A DNA stretch of 64,000 nt from Tribonema minus (GCA_017506865.1 JAFCMP010000547.1:1302001-1366000); one strand, 5' to 3'; counted from the first letter of the stretch, positions 12,260-24,165 are shown. Made by a program: numbers and translations. Notes: generated by a model not told the origin, from the sequence alone.

Positions 12260-15125
12260 TCACTCCAGTACGCCGCCGAACGTATGTGCTTGATCAGGGC
12301 ACGTGCCCACGCGTTGCTGGATACGATCGCTTGAATGTGGTGGCACCGCGACGAAAAGCGGGTGACCAAGCAGAAGCCTGGCAACCACGGGTGGCGCGTA
12401 TAAGCTGAGTGCGCGCCGTCGATGCTGAGCCGTTGCCACTGGAACAGCAGTATTACGTCGGCCGCTGGAGCCGAATGCGTCAGTACCGCTAAGGGCACTG
12501 TCACTGATGAAGAGGGCGTCGTCGCGGACGCCTATGTAGATGGTTGCGTATGCGAGCTTGTGTTGCACGTCGCGCTTGTGTGTTGCGCGTAGAAGAGGAT
12601 GCCACCGCAGGCGCCGACGCGGCGCGGGCCGCAGCGCGCACGCTGTGCGCAGAAGAAGTCTCCAGCTCTTTTTTACAGGCGCCGCCGCGGCACGGGCCGC
12701 GGCGCGCACGCTGCGCGCAGAAGAAGTTGCCAGGCTGAGCGCAGGCGTCGCCGCGACGTGGGGCGCGGCGCGCACGCTGCGCGCAGAAGCAGTTGGCAGC
12801 GTAGGCGCAGCCATGGCGTAGGCCACGGTGCGTGGAATGCGTGTCGGTATAGTCGCCAGTGCAGGCGGCGCCACGGCGTAGTCCGCGGTGCGTGCGCTGC
12901 ACGTAGGAAGAGTCGCCAGCGCAGGCGCCGCCACGGCATCGGCCAAGGCGCGCGCGCAGCGCATGGGAAACGTCGCCAGCGCAGGCGCCGCCGCCGTGAT
13001 GGCACAAGCCACGGCGCGCGAATTGCGCATAGACGAAAGCGTTGGCGTGCACGTTGCGCGCAGACCAAAGCGCTGACGTAGTTGACGTCGGAGCAGTTGA
13101 AGTTGACGTCGACACCAATGAGATGCCGCTGAAGTGGGTGCTGCTGGGCTTGGAGCAGGAGTTGATGTCGATGTGGCAGTTGAAGTAGCGTGCACCGTCG
13201 CTGGCGCCGCCGTCGCTGGAGTTGCTGCCGCAGTAGCTGGGGCAGCCCCCACCCCCCCTTGATCGCGCGATTCCCCGATGCTTGTGTTGGTCGCTGACAT
13301 GCGACGCACCAATGCGCCACGCTGCGGCGCGGCGCTCGTCGTGCGTGATGCCAGCACAGCTGCAGAGTATGAAGTCGCAAATCCTGCCGCCTCTAAGTCC
13401 GGCGAGCGCTGCTGCGCGTTGTGGCGGCGCCGCGGCAGCACGCGCTGCTGCGACGGGGATGGCGATGCAGGCGTGAAGGAAAGTGCGGGTGCCCGCAGTG
13501 TGGAAGCCATTCCCGGCGCCGTGCCCGGCGCGGGTGTGCTGGTTCCATGTGTGGCAGTGCTGTGCATGTGCAGAAGAGATGGCAGCTGCTGCTGCAGGGA
13601 TGATGCTGCTGCCATGATCGACGGCTGCTGGTGCTGAGGAGCTGATGCCGCCGGAGTTGACCACTGCTGAGCGATGATGTGCGGCTGCTGCTGCTGTAGT
13701 GACGCTGCTGCAACCACGGGCGCGCCGTGCGCGCTGACTGTCGTCTGGGGCAGGGCGTCACTCTCACCCCCCACGACACTTGTACCCCCAAGTGCTCCCC
13801 CCACGCCGAGGGCTGGCGCGGGGTCGCACCCCTAGGTGTTGTGACCGCCATGGTTGCGGCCCGTGCCGCCGCCGTCGCGCCTGTGTGCCGCTATCGCTGA
13901 TTTACCCTGCTCGCCCTTGCTGATCCCCTGCCTCGCGCGTGCGCACAGCTGCTTGAAGTCGTCGTCGCTGTGCGGCTTGAATCTCTGTACCCATGGTAGC
14001 CGCTTGACAGCAGCGTCCCAGTTTGCGCTGTTGTAGTCTGCATCGCAGTTGACGAATCCGTGGTCAGTGCTGCCGCAGTTGAAGCAAGCGCGGCCCTGAG
14101 GTGCAGTGTGGAACTCGTATATCGCGTACGCCGTTTGAAGTTGTTGGCGCTGATCCACAGTGAGTGCTGCGCTGCTGTCGCCAGCGGGACTGTTGTAGGG
14201 CGACTGCTTGACTGCGCCACCAGTGCTGCTGCCAGTGCCGCCGCCAACCCCCTTATTGTACGACGCAAGGTCTGTGGGAAATACTGGGTAACGGGGGTCA
14301 GGGGGCTGCGAGTTGTGCTATGCGCCGCCGGCGGCCTCCTTGGCAAGAATTGCCAGCAGATCCTCCGAGGTGTACCGCGCGGGGGCTTCGCTGATGGGAT
14401 TGAAGAGCGCTGACAGGTTCGGGTAGTGACGACGAAGTAGCTGGAGGAGCGCTGACAGGACGATGACGTCCAGCGAGGGGTCGAGGGAGGTCGCGATGGT
14501 CTTGGCGTCCGCAAACTCGATGATGAAGTCCTTTAGAGAGAGGCCCCCACGCAGTGACCAGCTCATGAGGCTAGCTGCGATGGTGGTGGGCTCCTCGATC
14601 TCAAGGAAGGTAGCGATGCGGTGAAACAGCCACTCAAGCAGCGCGCCGTCGCGCTTTGCGGGCGTGAGCGCGTTCCCCTGCTCCACCCAGGCAAGCGCTT
14701 GCCGTTGCAGCTGCGCCAGGCGATGGTGGTTGCCGCCGCCGTTCGTGATGCAGTTGCAGATGCCGTACACAGCCTGCTCGAACCAGTCGCAGCCGAAGTC
14801 GTCAGCGTTGCGCAGGTTCGGCCAAAGCTTCTTCTGGCGGAGGGCGGTAGCAGCAGCCTTGAACTTGGCTGGAAGCTGCTTCTTGAGGAGAATGAGCGCT
14901 GTGACGCTGTCCGTGTCGACCTTAGTCTTCACGTACTGCTTCTCGTGGAGCGTGACGGAGAAGCGCATGAGCGCGTAGCCCTCGTCGTCGAAGCCGGAGA
15001 TGTCTGCCATTGGTGCCGCCGCCGCCGCTGCTGCTGCTGCCGGCGCTGCGGCGCTAGGGCGGGCGCCGCCTGTGCCGCTGCTGCTGGCACTCAAGCCGCC
15101 GCCGCCGCCGCCGCCGTCGCCGCCT

Positions 15126-15177
<52 letters not shown>

Positions 15178-16822
15178 CGCTGGCGCCGGCGCCAGGCGCG
15201 GCGCGACGCGCGCCACCAGCATGGCTGCTGCGTCCGGGGGCACTGTAACTGTCGGCGTCGTAGTCAGCGTCAGCGCGTGCGCGCGACAGCTGCGACTGGG
15301 CCTGCTCCAGCGCGCGTTGCTGAGCATCTAGGTCGCGCTCGCGCGCGTCCATGGCGCCCTGCCGCAGTGCTGCCCGTGCATCCATCTCCTCCTCCCAGCG
15401 GTGCTGTATGTCCTGCTGGCGCCGCTCCGCAAGCTGCTGTTGAGCGCGGTCGTGCTCGCGCTGCGCCGCCGCCGCCAGCGCCTCTGCCCTTGTTTGCTCC
15501 TCAAGGCGCGCCTGCGTTAGCAGCGTCTGCGTGATAGCGTATACATGCGGCTGGCTGGCTTGACGTGCCGCGCCGTCGAGCTGCGCGCGCGCGTCAGGCT
15601 TGAGCATGTCCAGCAGGCTGCTGCGCCTGGAGGCTGAGGCGAAGTCGCCGCCGCAAAGAGGCTCAGGCGCGGCGACCATAGATGGGTAGCGATCCGGCTG
15701 AGATGTGTGTGCGTGGACGGGGATGGTAGCCGCGATCGACGATGATGACGCGCGGCCTGAGAGGTCCTGCGCTGGCGCGCTAGCGACGGAGCGCGCGGGT
15801 GCTGCCGAGGGTTGCGCGGCGTGGGCGCTGAGCATGGAGCGCACGTCAACAGCGCGGCGGCTGACGTCGCGGCCGCCGCTGCTGCCAAGCGCGCGCAGGT
15901 TGCTTTCGCAAAGTTCGGCATGTGCAGAAGTCTGCAAGGCTGAAGCGGGCGTGTAGAATCGCGTAGCCTGAGCCTCGCGCAGGCCAGCTATGGACGTCAT
16001 GAGCTCGTCGACGCGGGTGGTGAGGCTGGTAACGCAATCCGTGACGGCTTGCACCTCGCATGCCGCGTGCTGTGCTACCTCCGTCTGCCGCATTTGTAGC
16101 TCGTCCACTTGCGGAAGGACGTGCTGGGAGATTGTGTTGGCAAGGTGTGATGCCAACTGCTCTGCATTCGTGGCGCGCACCTTGTTCTCCTCTGCGCACC
16201 ACTCTGCGCGATCAAGGCGCCGCCGGAACGCGTTGAGATCCGCGCGCACGTCCGCCGCGAACTGTGCCTGCGCAGCCTCCTGCGCCACCGCCACTTCCTG
16301 ATGCGCCATGAGCTGCGCCTCGACCTTTGCGTACTTTTGCTGCAAATCAGCAAAGGCGATGCTCAGTGGGGCACGCGTGTGCTCGGGGACGCCTGACGCA
16401 AGCAGCTGCTCTTGGCAACGCAGCTGCTCCTCACCCCCCCTGCCGCTGATGAGTGTCGTTTGTCGGATGCTGCGAGGACTGGCGTCGAAACGGTCGACAT
16501 CCTGCTGCTCCGAATGGCCGAAAAGGCCGTCAACACTGCCGGTGCTCGTGGAACGGATGCTCGCGTTGCCACGAGTAGGCGTGTTGAAAGTGCCAGGGTA
16601 GTCCACGGCCAAACCGCGGGCTAAAGTCTCGTCACCGCTGCTAGATGCCTTAGCCGCCGAGCCGAGGTCATTACGGGCAATGAATGGGCCTGCCGATGTC
16701 GCTGCTGACGATTGGCTGTCGCCAGCTGCTGCACTCGGCTGCCAGTGGGTCGTAGAGGGAGCGCGCCTGTGATACGCGGTAGCGTCCGGATTGGCCATAG
16801 TAGGCGATCCGCCCGCGTCCAT
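12260..16822 (-). CDS. Gag polyprotein of LTR element, with two in-frame UAG codons
   Basis: The frame runs from the ATG at 16822 (an in-frame GTG lies upstream at 16870) to a UGA at 12260, interrupted only by UAG at 14320-14318 and UAG at 13834-13832. Segment 1 has a low-complexity N-terminus, a long coiled-coil region (about 15.5-16.4 kb), a poly-Gly stretch at about 15.1-15.2 kb and a globular Gag-like domain (DEGYALMRFSVTLHEKQY to LLAILAKEAAGGA). Segment 2, after the first UAG, stays in frame and carries a perfect CX2CX4HX4C zinc knuckle (CFNCGSTDHGFVNC). Segment 3 is Ala/Ser/Arg-rich with a tandem repeat and no recognised domain. Gag would package element RNA. The knuckle following a stop in the same frame suggests read-through, but point mutations are possible. 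Confidence 0.75.
12600..13080 (-). repeat. Coding minisatellite, about 63-bp unit
   Basis: About eight diverged copies, marked on the plus strand by GCGCACGCTGCGCGCAGAAG-like cores spaced about 60-66 bp. The unit is close to 21 codons, so it stays open in more than one frame. It lies within the third Gag segment. Confidence 0.75.
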
Positions 16823-17062
16823 AGGCTTCAAGTCTCGCCTCTGAACGAGCTGCAGCGGAGTATCCGCCACAGATGGGCAGTAGGTGAGCCGTGCTCGGCT
16901 GACGTGCTGCTCGTGACGCCACGCGCAGTGGACTGTGCGATGCTCTCCGCCAAGAGTGGTCCAAGAAGTGACGAAGCTCCCTGGGCACTAGACGTGCGCG
17001 TGTGAGGGTGCTCTGGTTCGCGACTTCGCCGCCGATGCCACAGCCGGGTCGTCTGTACTGCG

Positions 17063-17080
17063 TCGTTTGTACCGAAACCA
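17063..17080 (-). other. Primer binding site candidate of LTR element
   Basis: Two bases inside the upstream LTR the minus strand begins TGGTTTCGGTACAAAC, a TGG-initial sequence in the position where a tRNA 3' end would pair. I do not recognise the tRNA species. Confidence 0.5.
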
Positions 17081-17082
17081 AA

Positions 17083-17336
17083 TGACGTGGTTTCACTGCA
17101 CGTTGACGAACCAGAGCGGTGACAGACAGAGTAGACAGCACACTGAAACCCACAGCAGCACTCCAGCAAGTGTGTGTGTTATCAGGCTGTCGCTCACTCC
17201 GAAAGTGACAGAAAACAACCAACCAAACTCAACTTCCTGTAACCGCCAACCAAGAACTGTCTCTGGCTGAGCAGAACTGTCCCAATCCTGAGGAAACAGA
17301 GAGTTGAAGCAGGTGACATTACCCAGTGGCACCACA
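17083..17336 (-). repeat. LTR (5' LTR in element orientation)
   Basis: Partner of 11688-11941; see the element entry. One mismatch over 254 bp. Confidence 0.92.
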
Positions 17337-17944
17337 AAAGGGCCACGCAGCGCATCTTGCGGCAATACCTCAAAACGGTACTGGTGGACGAGGACTACAC
17401 GCCGTTTCTGGGGTCCGCCGGGCCGCCGGGGAGTCGCAGGATGGACATCGTGCTGCCTGCCGACGCCTTCCCGGTGACCGGCTACGACGACCCGACACGC
17501 CACCTACCGCTCATGGTGGACGTTACCTGCTTCGAGGCACAGGTGGCGTCGCGGGCGGCGAAGACTGCAGCAGACCCCGAGCGATGCTGCCGCGACCAAG
17601 AGGCCGACAAGACTACCCACTATTCTGGTCATTATGATCAGAATTGCTACAAACTTGCCACTTTGGCAATAGGGTCCTTTGGCAGCATCGGGGAGCAGGG
17701 GCGGAAGCTGCTGGAGGCTGTGGCGACGGAGTATGCCAGCAGGATGTCAGTGCCCGGAGGAGCGCGCCCTAAAGCTCTCAAGGGCATCGCCCTGGCGCGC
17801 TTACGCTCGGCACTGTCGGCAGCGCTCCACATGGCGTACTCTGGCCGTGTCGTGACACACATGGCAGAATCCAGGGGGGGGGGGCACATGGAGGAGGACG
17901 TAGGGGAGGACCCCGAGATGCCATTTGGCGGCGGCGGCGTTTGA
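17337..17944 (+). pseudogene. Non-LTR retrotransposon C-terminus (endonuclease-like domain)
   Basis: An open plus frame from the LTR border to the stop at 17944. It contains RILRQYLKTVLVDED, then RRMDIVLPADAF and LMVDVTCFEAQVASRAA, then YKLATLAIGSFGSIGEQGRK. Asp-x(n)-V-DVT spacing followed by a Tyr/Gly-rich block resembles the PD-(D/E)XK-like tail of algal non-LTR polyproteins. It continues the fragment that ends at 11687. A related copy lies on the minus strand at 23212-24165. Confidence 0.6.
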
Positions 17945-19868
17945 GTGGTTGTCGTTGCGACACTTTCAGACTGTCATACGACATGTAGATTCCTTACAGC
18001 TAGATGCCAATCATCTGGGCTTTTTCGCGCCCTGAGCGAGAATTAATAAAAAGTACTTTTATTATTAAAGTACTACTTCAAAGAAGTAGTACCATAATAC
18101 TTCAGGTTAGTAAGCGCAGCCACTGTGACACTATGGCAGTATGCTACATTTAATTTATTACTTTTCGTAAATTTAACTTTGAAAGCGCGATCACTCGGTC
18201 TGGCACATTCTGTGGGCTGCAGCATCCGATTCGGCACACAGCACCGTGACGTCTGACTCCGAGTCAGCCGCACTGGCAGCTACTGAACCAAGTACCTTCA
18301 AATTGTCCAGCTTCAAGCTCCTAGCTGAATTTGCTGCCAACTTCACTATGTTTGCACTTGCCACGCAGTGGCTCATTTAGGAACTTCAACTTGGCAAGTT
18401 CAAGTGTGTAGCCTGTCAGTACTACGTGACACTGTGCGCTGCAGGACCTGGTGTTCAAGTTGTCTATAATAGAATTGTCTATAATAGAAGCATACAACGC
18501 ATCTCGGTACCTTCGGAGACATACTTCAAGTTCACCTTGAAGTTTAATTGAATTAAAAAAAATTGCGAATCTCGGCGCGTTGCAGCGTGTATTTTGCGTC
18601 AGCCTAGGCAGCCAGCCGCAGCCCCGCTGTTGCTTAGTCAGTCACCACTCACATCTGATCATTCATCTGCTTCCTTAACATGCAGCAAAGTAGCTGTGCT
18701 GTGCACACAATCCGGCGCAACTAACCTAAGCGGGATAAAAAAAGTACGGAAAATGCTTATGGTGTCTGCCCCCGCCCGCCTTCATCATCATCATAGAAAC
18801 TACCTTTCACAGTGTCACCTTGCTATTGCGGCAGGTGGCAGGTGGCAGAGCCGCGTACTGTGTGTGTGTGATAAGTAGTTGTGACATCAACTTCTCAGGA
18901 ATCTGCCCGACGAAGAAGCGGCCGCACAGGACAAAAGGAGCTGGTACCAGACACAAGATCCTGCCAGCGTGTCGACGGGCCCCGTCAGGACTGCGAGCAG
19001 TTCGCAGCTAATCAGGTATGCAGCTAATCAGCATGCAAGTACTACTAGTAGTAGTCTGAACCGTCATGTCGTTGCCGCAACATTCGTAACTTAAACGTTC
19101 AAATCTTGAGCCGACGGGTAGCCTGCGAAGGAGCGGCTGTGCTGTCCGTGCTTGTGCTGCGCTCTGACACAGACTGAGTGTCAACTTCGACGTTATCATT
19201 ATGTTCCAGTCACTATGGCGTCCTTGAGCTGTCGCATTTCCGGGTCAGAGCTGCCCCTGTTCAGCTGCAGCCGCGCCCTCACAATTTGAACGGATCATGC
19301 ATCATGGTGATTGATGTAGTACTTCACTGGCACATGACATTATGTGATGTTGGTACGAATCACATCAGAATGCAGTATGCAACGAGTATGCAACGAGTAG
19401 TTCTGTACTACCATCACATCTGTTCAAGTCGCCGTAATATTCGTAACCCTTAAGGATTCATTTATAATTTGTTTTCAAAAAAAAAAAAAAAAATCGATTG
19501 CCGGGCCCAAGTATTATATGAGCGGCTGCCTGTGCTCTGTCACAGTGCTGCGCAATCTGAGCTTGTGGCTAAATGCAGGACAACTTCGAGGTTACTTATA
19601 GTATCATTATGTTCCAGTGGTGTCCTTGAGCTCAGGCTGTCGCATTGCCAACAGCTGCCGCTGAATCAGATTCATCAGCCGCTGCCGCTGAACCAGATTC
19701 AGCTGCTGCAGCCGCTCCGAGTCGCTGCTTCACAACTTGAACCGGACGGATTATCCATTATCATGGTGATTGGATGTAGTACTTCACATGTGGTGATATG
19801 GCATTATGCTTCAAGTTGGTATGGATGATGACATCTGATTCCGCAGTACTGCACGATGATCACATATG
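17945..19868. other. Gene-poor stretch
   Basis: No coding region supported. It holds a perfect 10-bp inverted repeat (GTACTACTTC, spacer AAA, GAAGTAGTAC) at 18069-18091, several ACTTCAAGT/ACTTGAAGT words around 18.3-18.55 kb, and an A run at about 19478-19493. Confidence 0.6.
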
Positions 19869-20658
19869 AAGAGACCCTAGCCCTAATTCCGGGGCAAACG
19901 GGGGCAGTTCCGCGAGCGCGTGCGCGTTCTTTTTTAACAATTGACACTGTTGACGCCAAATTTAACTCATCACAGCTGCAGAGTTAGCTATAATACTATG
20001 GTCCTTAAGGTAAACTCATGTATGCACTAAGGGCTACAAAAGTATGTATCTGTTCGGGCTAAAGAGCTCACCATCTCACGAACGGGTCAAAAACAGAAAT
20101 CAAAAATCAGTTCTTTCTAAGCTAACACCAAGATGGCGATGGCGTTAGGCCAAATCCATACATACTTTTGTTGAGTGCAGCAGGCTATCCATCAAGCCCA
20201 TCTGCGCCGCAAACCATGATGTTGCAGAGGAGTTGATAAGTTTCAGCGTGCGCAACTTTTTTCGTTTTCTTGAAAAAGTGATCATGCGCGCGCTGTAAGA
20301 CACAGCGGCGACGCGGGGCCAGGCAGTAGCTATCATGAATGTATTTTGTCGGCACCATAGCGGTAGCAACGCAGCGCACCGCCTCAAGCAGGAGTGGTGT
20401 GCATTAACGCTGCTGTCGAATCCGAGAGGTCTCAATGTGAATAATGGTTTCTTATCGCTAGCACCCACGTTGGGGAGGAGCGCTCGGTAGGCAAGAACGC
20501 ATGCATCTAAGGCGACGGGGACACGTCTCGCTGCCTCCTGCCGTGGAGTACAGCCCGCGTCAGCGCCATAGACCACATGCTCGCTGGTAGGGTTAGCGCC
20601 TAACCCTAAGCGACCGCGCTGGCAGGGTTTTGCCCCGGAATTAGGGTCAGGGTCTCTT
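19869..20658. mobile_element. TIR-bounded DNA element, about 790 bp
   Basis: The ends form an imperfect 30-bp inverted repeat: left begins AAGAGACCCTAGCCC and includes AATTCCGGGGCAAA, right is its complement ending GGGTCTCTT. No clear target duplication is seen (ATATG before, AATAA after). A 143-codon minus frame inside (20576-20145) has stretches such as KKPLFTLRPLGFDSS; a neighbouring frame has FFKKTKK. These are too weak to assign a transposase, so it may be a shortened, non-autonomous copy. Confidence 0.65.
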
Positions 20659-21587
20659 AATAATATAATGTATGTTCAACTTGCCACAATCGTTATATTC
20701 GTAAAAGTAAACCTTGAAATGATAAGCCGATGAATTGATCGATTGGGGGGTTACCGCAGTGCGTATAATATGATACTAATAGTATTAGTATGACAAAGAT
20801 GTGAGCGGCTGTGCTCTGTGCTGCGCAATTTGAGCTTTTGGCTAAATGCAGCACAACTTCAAGGTTATCATTATGTTCCGAACTTCCACCAGTCACTGTG
20901 GCAGCCTTGAGCTGTCGTAATATCCAGGTCAAGAGCTGGGGGCAGGCGGCGCTCCTTCAAGAAGTTCAGCAGCAGCTGCAGCCATTGCCCCAGCTGACTC
21001 GTCTGTTCGACGACCTGAACCGGCCTGGGACGGATCATCCATGGCAGTGTTATAGTGATTAAACATTGCCGAACAATTGAGCCGAAGACCATTTGCCAAG
21101 TGAAGGGTCCCAGAGTTCACACCTGACTGACTGAGACTCAGAGTGTGGATCCCGTTTTGGATTCACTGACAATCAGTCTGGGACGCTACGCGCGACCGGT
21201 GCAGAGATGGCACTACGCGCCATCTCTGCCACGCAGTGCTTCCAAATTGGCAGGGCATGGCACTGCCTGCCGTACATTGAGTCATCTGCCTGTGTGACCG
21301 TGGCAGTCAGCTCCCCCCATGGCGTGTGGTGCGCCTTAGGCTTGCTCGTGGTTCTACGATGCGACAATTGCTGCAACTGTTTGAATTTTCACATCAGTAC
21401 TTAGTAATACTTGACAGGCTGAGCCAGGCCCGCGCTTCATGTACCCTGTTCATTGAATTCACTGACTGCCAGTAAGTGCCAATCCAATTATGATATCTGA
21501 CTGTTCATGTTCAACTTACAAGAATCTGATGGTTGCAGAATCATTATGACACTTAAAGTTCAGTAGCATAAGCGTATAGTACATTTC

Positions 21588-22050
21588 GTGGGGGATACAA
21601 TTGAAAATCAGAACTGCGGAGCTGTGTTGCTGGGGGTGCCGGTGGGCCACAGCAGCTTTGGAGGCATGGCTGCGCAGGAAAGCGGGTGCAGGCGGGGCAG
21701 GGGCTCGTTTTGCAGAGCGCGATCCGCGCGCCTGACATCTCTGAGGGCTGCGTTCAGGTTACTGCGCTACTGCGTGGTGCCTCGCATGACGTACTGCCTG
21801 CGCACCATTCCCACCAAACAGACAGCGCCAGCCGCCAACTTGAAGGAATGGGATCGGGGTGCTCGAACACTCGATGGGCCTGCAGCCACCAGCCTGAGGC
21901 AAGACCTGGCGCCAGTTTGAGCAAATTTGTGGTGCCCACTTCCATCTGGCAGCGGACGGCCCAGCCTTACAACAAGCGCGACTCCCAACACGGCATGGCG
22001 GCCTTTGCGGCATTTAATTTACCAGCACCTGCAACATCGCTGATGCTGCG
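21588..22050 (+). pseudogene. Non-LTR reverse transcriptase fragment (palm/thumb)
   Basis: Plus-strand remnant with VLLGVPVGHSSFG, LRAAFRLLRYCVVPRMTYCL and a continuation in the next frame (ASRQLEGMGS...). The G-V-P-V-G motif and the L-R-x-C-x-x-P-R-x-x-Y-L-L-R-T-like block are typical of the region after the catalytic motif in algal non-LTR reverse transcriptases. Frameshifts break it, and no YxDD box is retained in the open part. Confidence 0.55.
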
Positions 22051-22199
22051 TATGTGGCGGGCACGCTGCAAGCGCCCGGGCCTGCATGCTTGTACATGGC
22101 GTATTGTTACTTGCAGTAATATGCGTTTGTGTGTGCTGCCAGAGCTCCGAGTCACACCGGAAGCATGCACAAGCCCAACGGGCGCATTTATGTTTTGTA

Positions 22200-23200
22200 C
22201 TGAATTATTGTAAATGAAAAGAGGTTGCCCCTCAATACTAAGCGATGCACTGCCAGTATGACCTCGGCGGTGTCATTCACATCATCATGTAGTCGACAAA
22301 CGGACGCCACAGGCAGCGAGTGAGGTGCCAGTTTCCGCCTGAGGGGGGGCATCAGAGGAGCTCACGTTGGCAGTATCAGTGCCACGTTAATTGCTCAAGG
22401 TCCTCACATGTTCGGGGGGGGGAGTTGAGCTGGAGTAGAAAAAGGCTGGTGTGTTGTGCTGTTGAAATGCCATGTTACTCTTGCACTCGAATTCTGGTTA
22501 TTCGACTGTCTGCTGTTTCCGCCGTGATTCTGCTAGCTGACTAAGCATGAGAGACTGTGTCCCTGCCGACCTCACAGATTGCTGTTGCACTCGGATTGAC
22601 AGCTCCATATGCGCTGTTAAGTATGACAATGTGACACACCACAACTTGTGCAGACGTGGCACACTGTACAACGTCATGACAACATGACGTATCACAACTT
22701 GTGAAGACATGGCACACCGTGACACTGCTTTGCATCATGATCAACAACCGCTCGTGCTAAAATGGCACACATTGCTATAGGCAACTTGTGCTCCACAGGA
22801 CGTTTGCAATTGAAGACACTACTTCAACACACACGCAGCTCAATGTGAAGCACCACAAGGTAGTAGGGGCCATGCCAGCCCATACACATGATCCTGACAT
22901 CAACAAAACAGCTGGACTATTATTGCCCATTCTTGTAGCCCCCCAGCTTCATAAAAAGTACATATACCCTGTCTGTGACGTGGGCAGAGTCTGACGCAGC
23001 AGTGTCACACGGTAGTCATGTGGTCACGTGCAATGCAACGTCAGTCAAGAAGCACAGCCGTGAAGTCATACATTCAAACATGCTGTACTTCATGTCACTT
23101 ACAGATTGCTGTTGCACTTGGATTGACAGGTCCATATGCGTCGTTCTGAAGCCATATTCAAACATGCTGTACTTCATGTCACTTGAGCAAACTGAATGAA
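22200..23200. other. Gene-poor stretch with short dispersed repeats
   Basis: No gene supported. A block around 22570-22610 (ACAGATTGCTGTTGCAC then GGATTGACAG) recurs at about 23100-23140, and TTCAAACATGCTGTACTTC occurs twice (about 23073 and 23157). These look like local duplications. Confidence 0.5.
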
Positions 23201-23211
23201 TGGGGACCCTA

Positions 23212-24165
23212 CTATGCCCTGTTTGGTACACCTACAATCCGTGTGTACGCCATGATGCGCTCCGCCAACTCCCGCGCCAGCGACATGCTCAGCTCAATGA
23301 GGATCTGACGCTTACTAGTAGCTAGCCCGGCCTTGCGCAACACATCTGCCTTCCCCCCCGCTGAGCACAGTGCTGAGTGCATTGCCAACTCCTTGACAAA
23401 GAGTCTTGTCTGCTTGCCCAGCCGTCCGTGCGACTCGTGCACGAATGGCACAAAAGCCCAAGATGGCGTCAAGGTGCCGGTGTGGTGCTTGACCGCCGCG
23501 TCCTTCCCCACCCCAGATGCTGAGCAGCATAGTCGTCCGTGTTCGAGGCATTCGTTTTGCCTGTCAGGTACGAGCTCGCTGTGGGCGCGCGCGCACACTA
23601 AGTTTTGTGTCCAGCACTATTCCCTTGTTACGGTTTGCACTGCTAAAGTGCAGACACCCTGGGTCAATGACTGTGTCCGCCCGCTACCCCGGTACCTTGA
23701 AGACGCTAGCGTCCTCATTGCGGACAATAGAGACATGGTGCTGTCTCAGGATGCGCTGGAGGCACCGCTTTCGGGCAGTGTGTGTCGCGATGTGCCCCGG
23801 GGGCGGCCCGTATGTGCTGGCTGGGGCAGCTGATCGCACGCGTGGAGATGGGGCTCACGTCACTGCACCGCCATGATCATGCCTTGCCCTGTACATGCCC
23901 CACCCGTCTATGAAGATCGCAGCCAAAATCATCGTGGCTGCTGCCATGCTGGACATGGGCGCCGCACCCGGGCGGTCATTGGCAGTGGGTGGCACGCTTA
24001 TCCACGCCATGGCCCCAGACGCACGCTGGCTGCGCAGCTGCGCTGTGACCCGCGCGCTGGCCTGTTGGCGGCGGCGGCTGGTGCCGCGCGAGTCGCCAGT
24101 AGGTGCAGCCCGCGTCGGCTTGCCCACGGCAACAGCCGAGGCAGCCTCTAGGTTCTTTACCACAC
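23212..24165 (-). pseudogene. Non-LTR reverse transcriptase C-terminal remnant
   Basis: Minus-strand pieces in several frames follow the order of the element tail at 11505/17337: LRSQRASGAMAWISVPPT (about 23.95-24.05 kb), then LQRILRQHHVSIVRNEDAS (about 23.7 kb; compare RILRQYLKTVLVDED at 17.3 kb), then AFVPFVHESHGRLGKQTR and RLARELAERI-like sequence (23.25-23.5 kb). Stops and shifts interrupt it, so it is a dead copy of a related element. Confidence 0.6.

Larger units (their letters stand above)
11688..17336 (-). mobile_element. Young gag-only LTR retrotransposon
   Basis: Two 254-bp direct repeats (11688-11941 and 17083-17336) differ at one base and, in the minus direction, begin TG and end CA. 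Reading minus, a primer-site candidate follows the first LTR and a purine tract (AGGGGGGTGAC) lies directly before the last one, fixing the orientation. The 5.1-kb interior encodes a Gag with coiled coil and CCHC knuckle but no recognisable protease, reverse transcriptase, RNase H or integrase, so it should depend on a partner element. No target-site duplication is obvious (flanks CAATTG and AAAAGG). The near-identical LTRs indicate a recent insertion. Confidence 0.88.

Noticed and set aside
12501..13664. 387-codon frame overlapping the third Gag segment
   Set aside because: Stays open because the 63-bp repeat is a multiple of three; not in phase with the upstream Gag.
14621..15331. Plus-strand open frame opposite Gag
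   Set aside because: Shadow of the minus-strand Gag frame, driven by the poly-Gly repeat; no domain.
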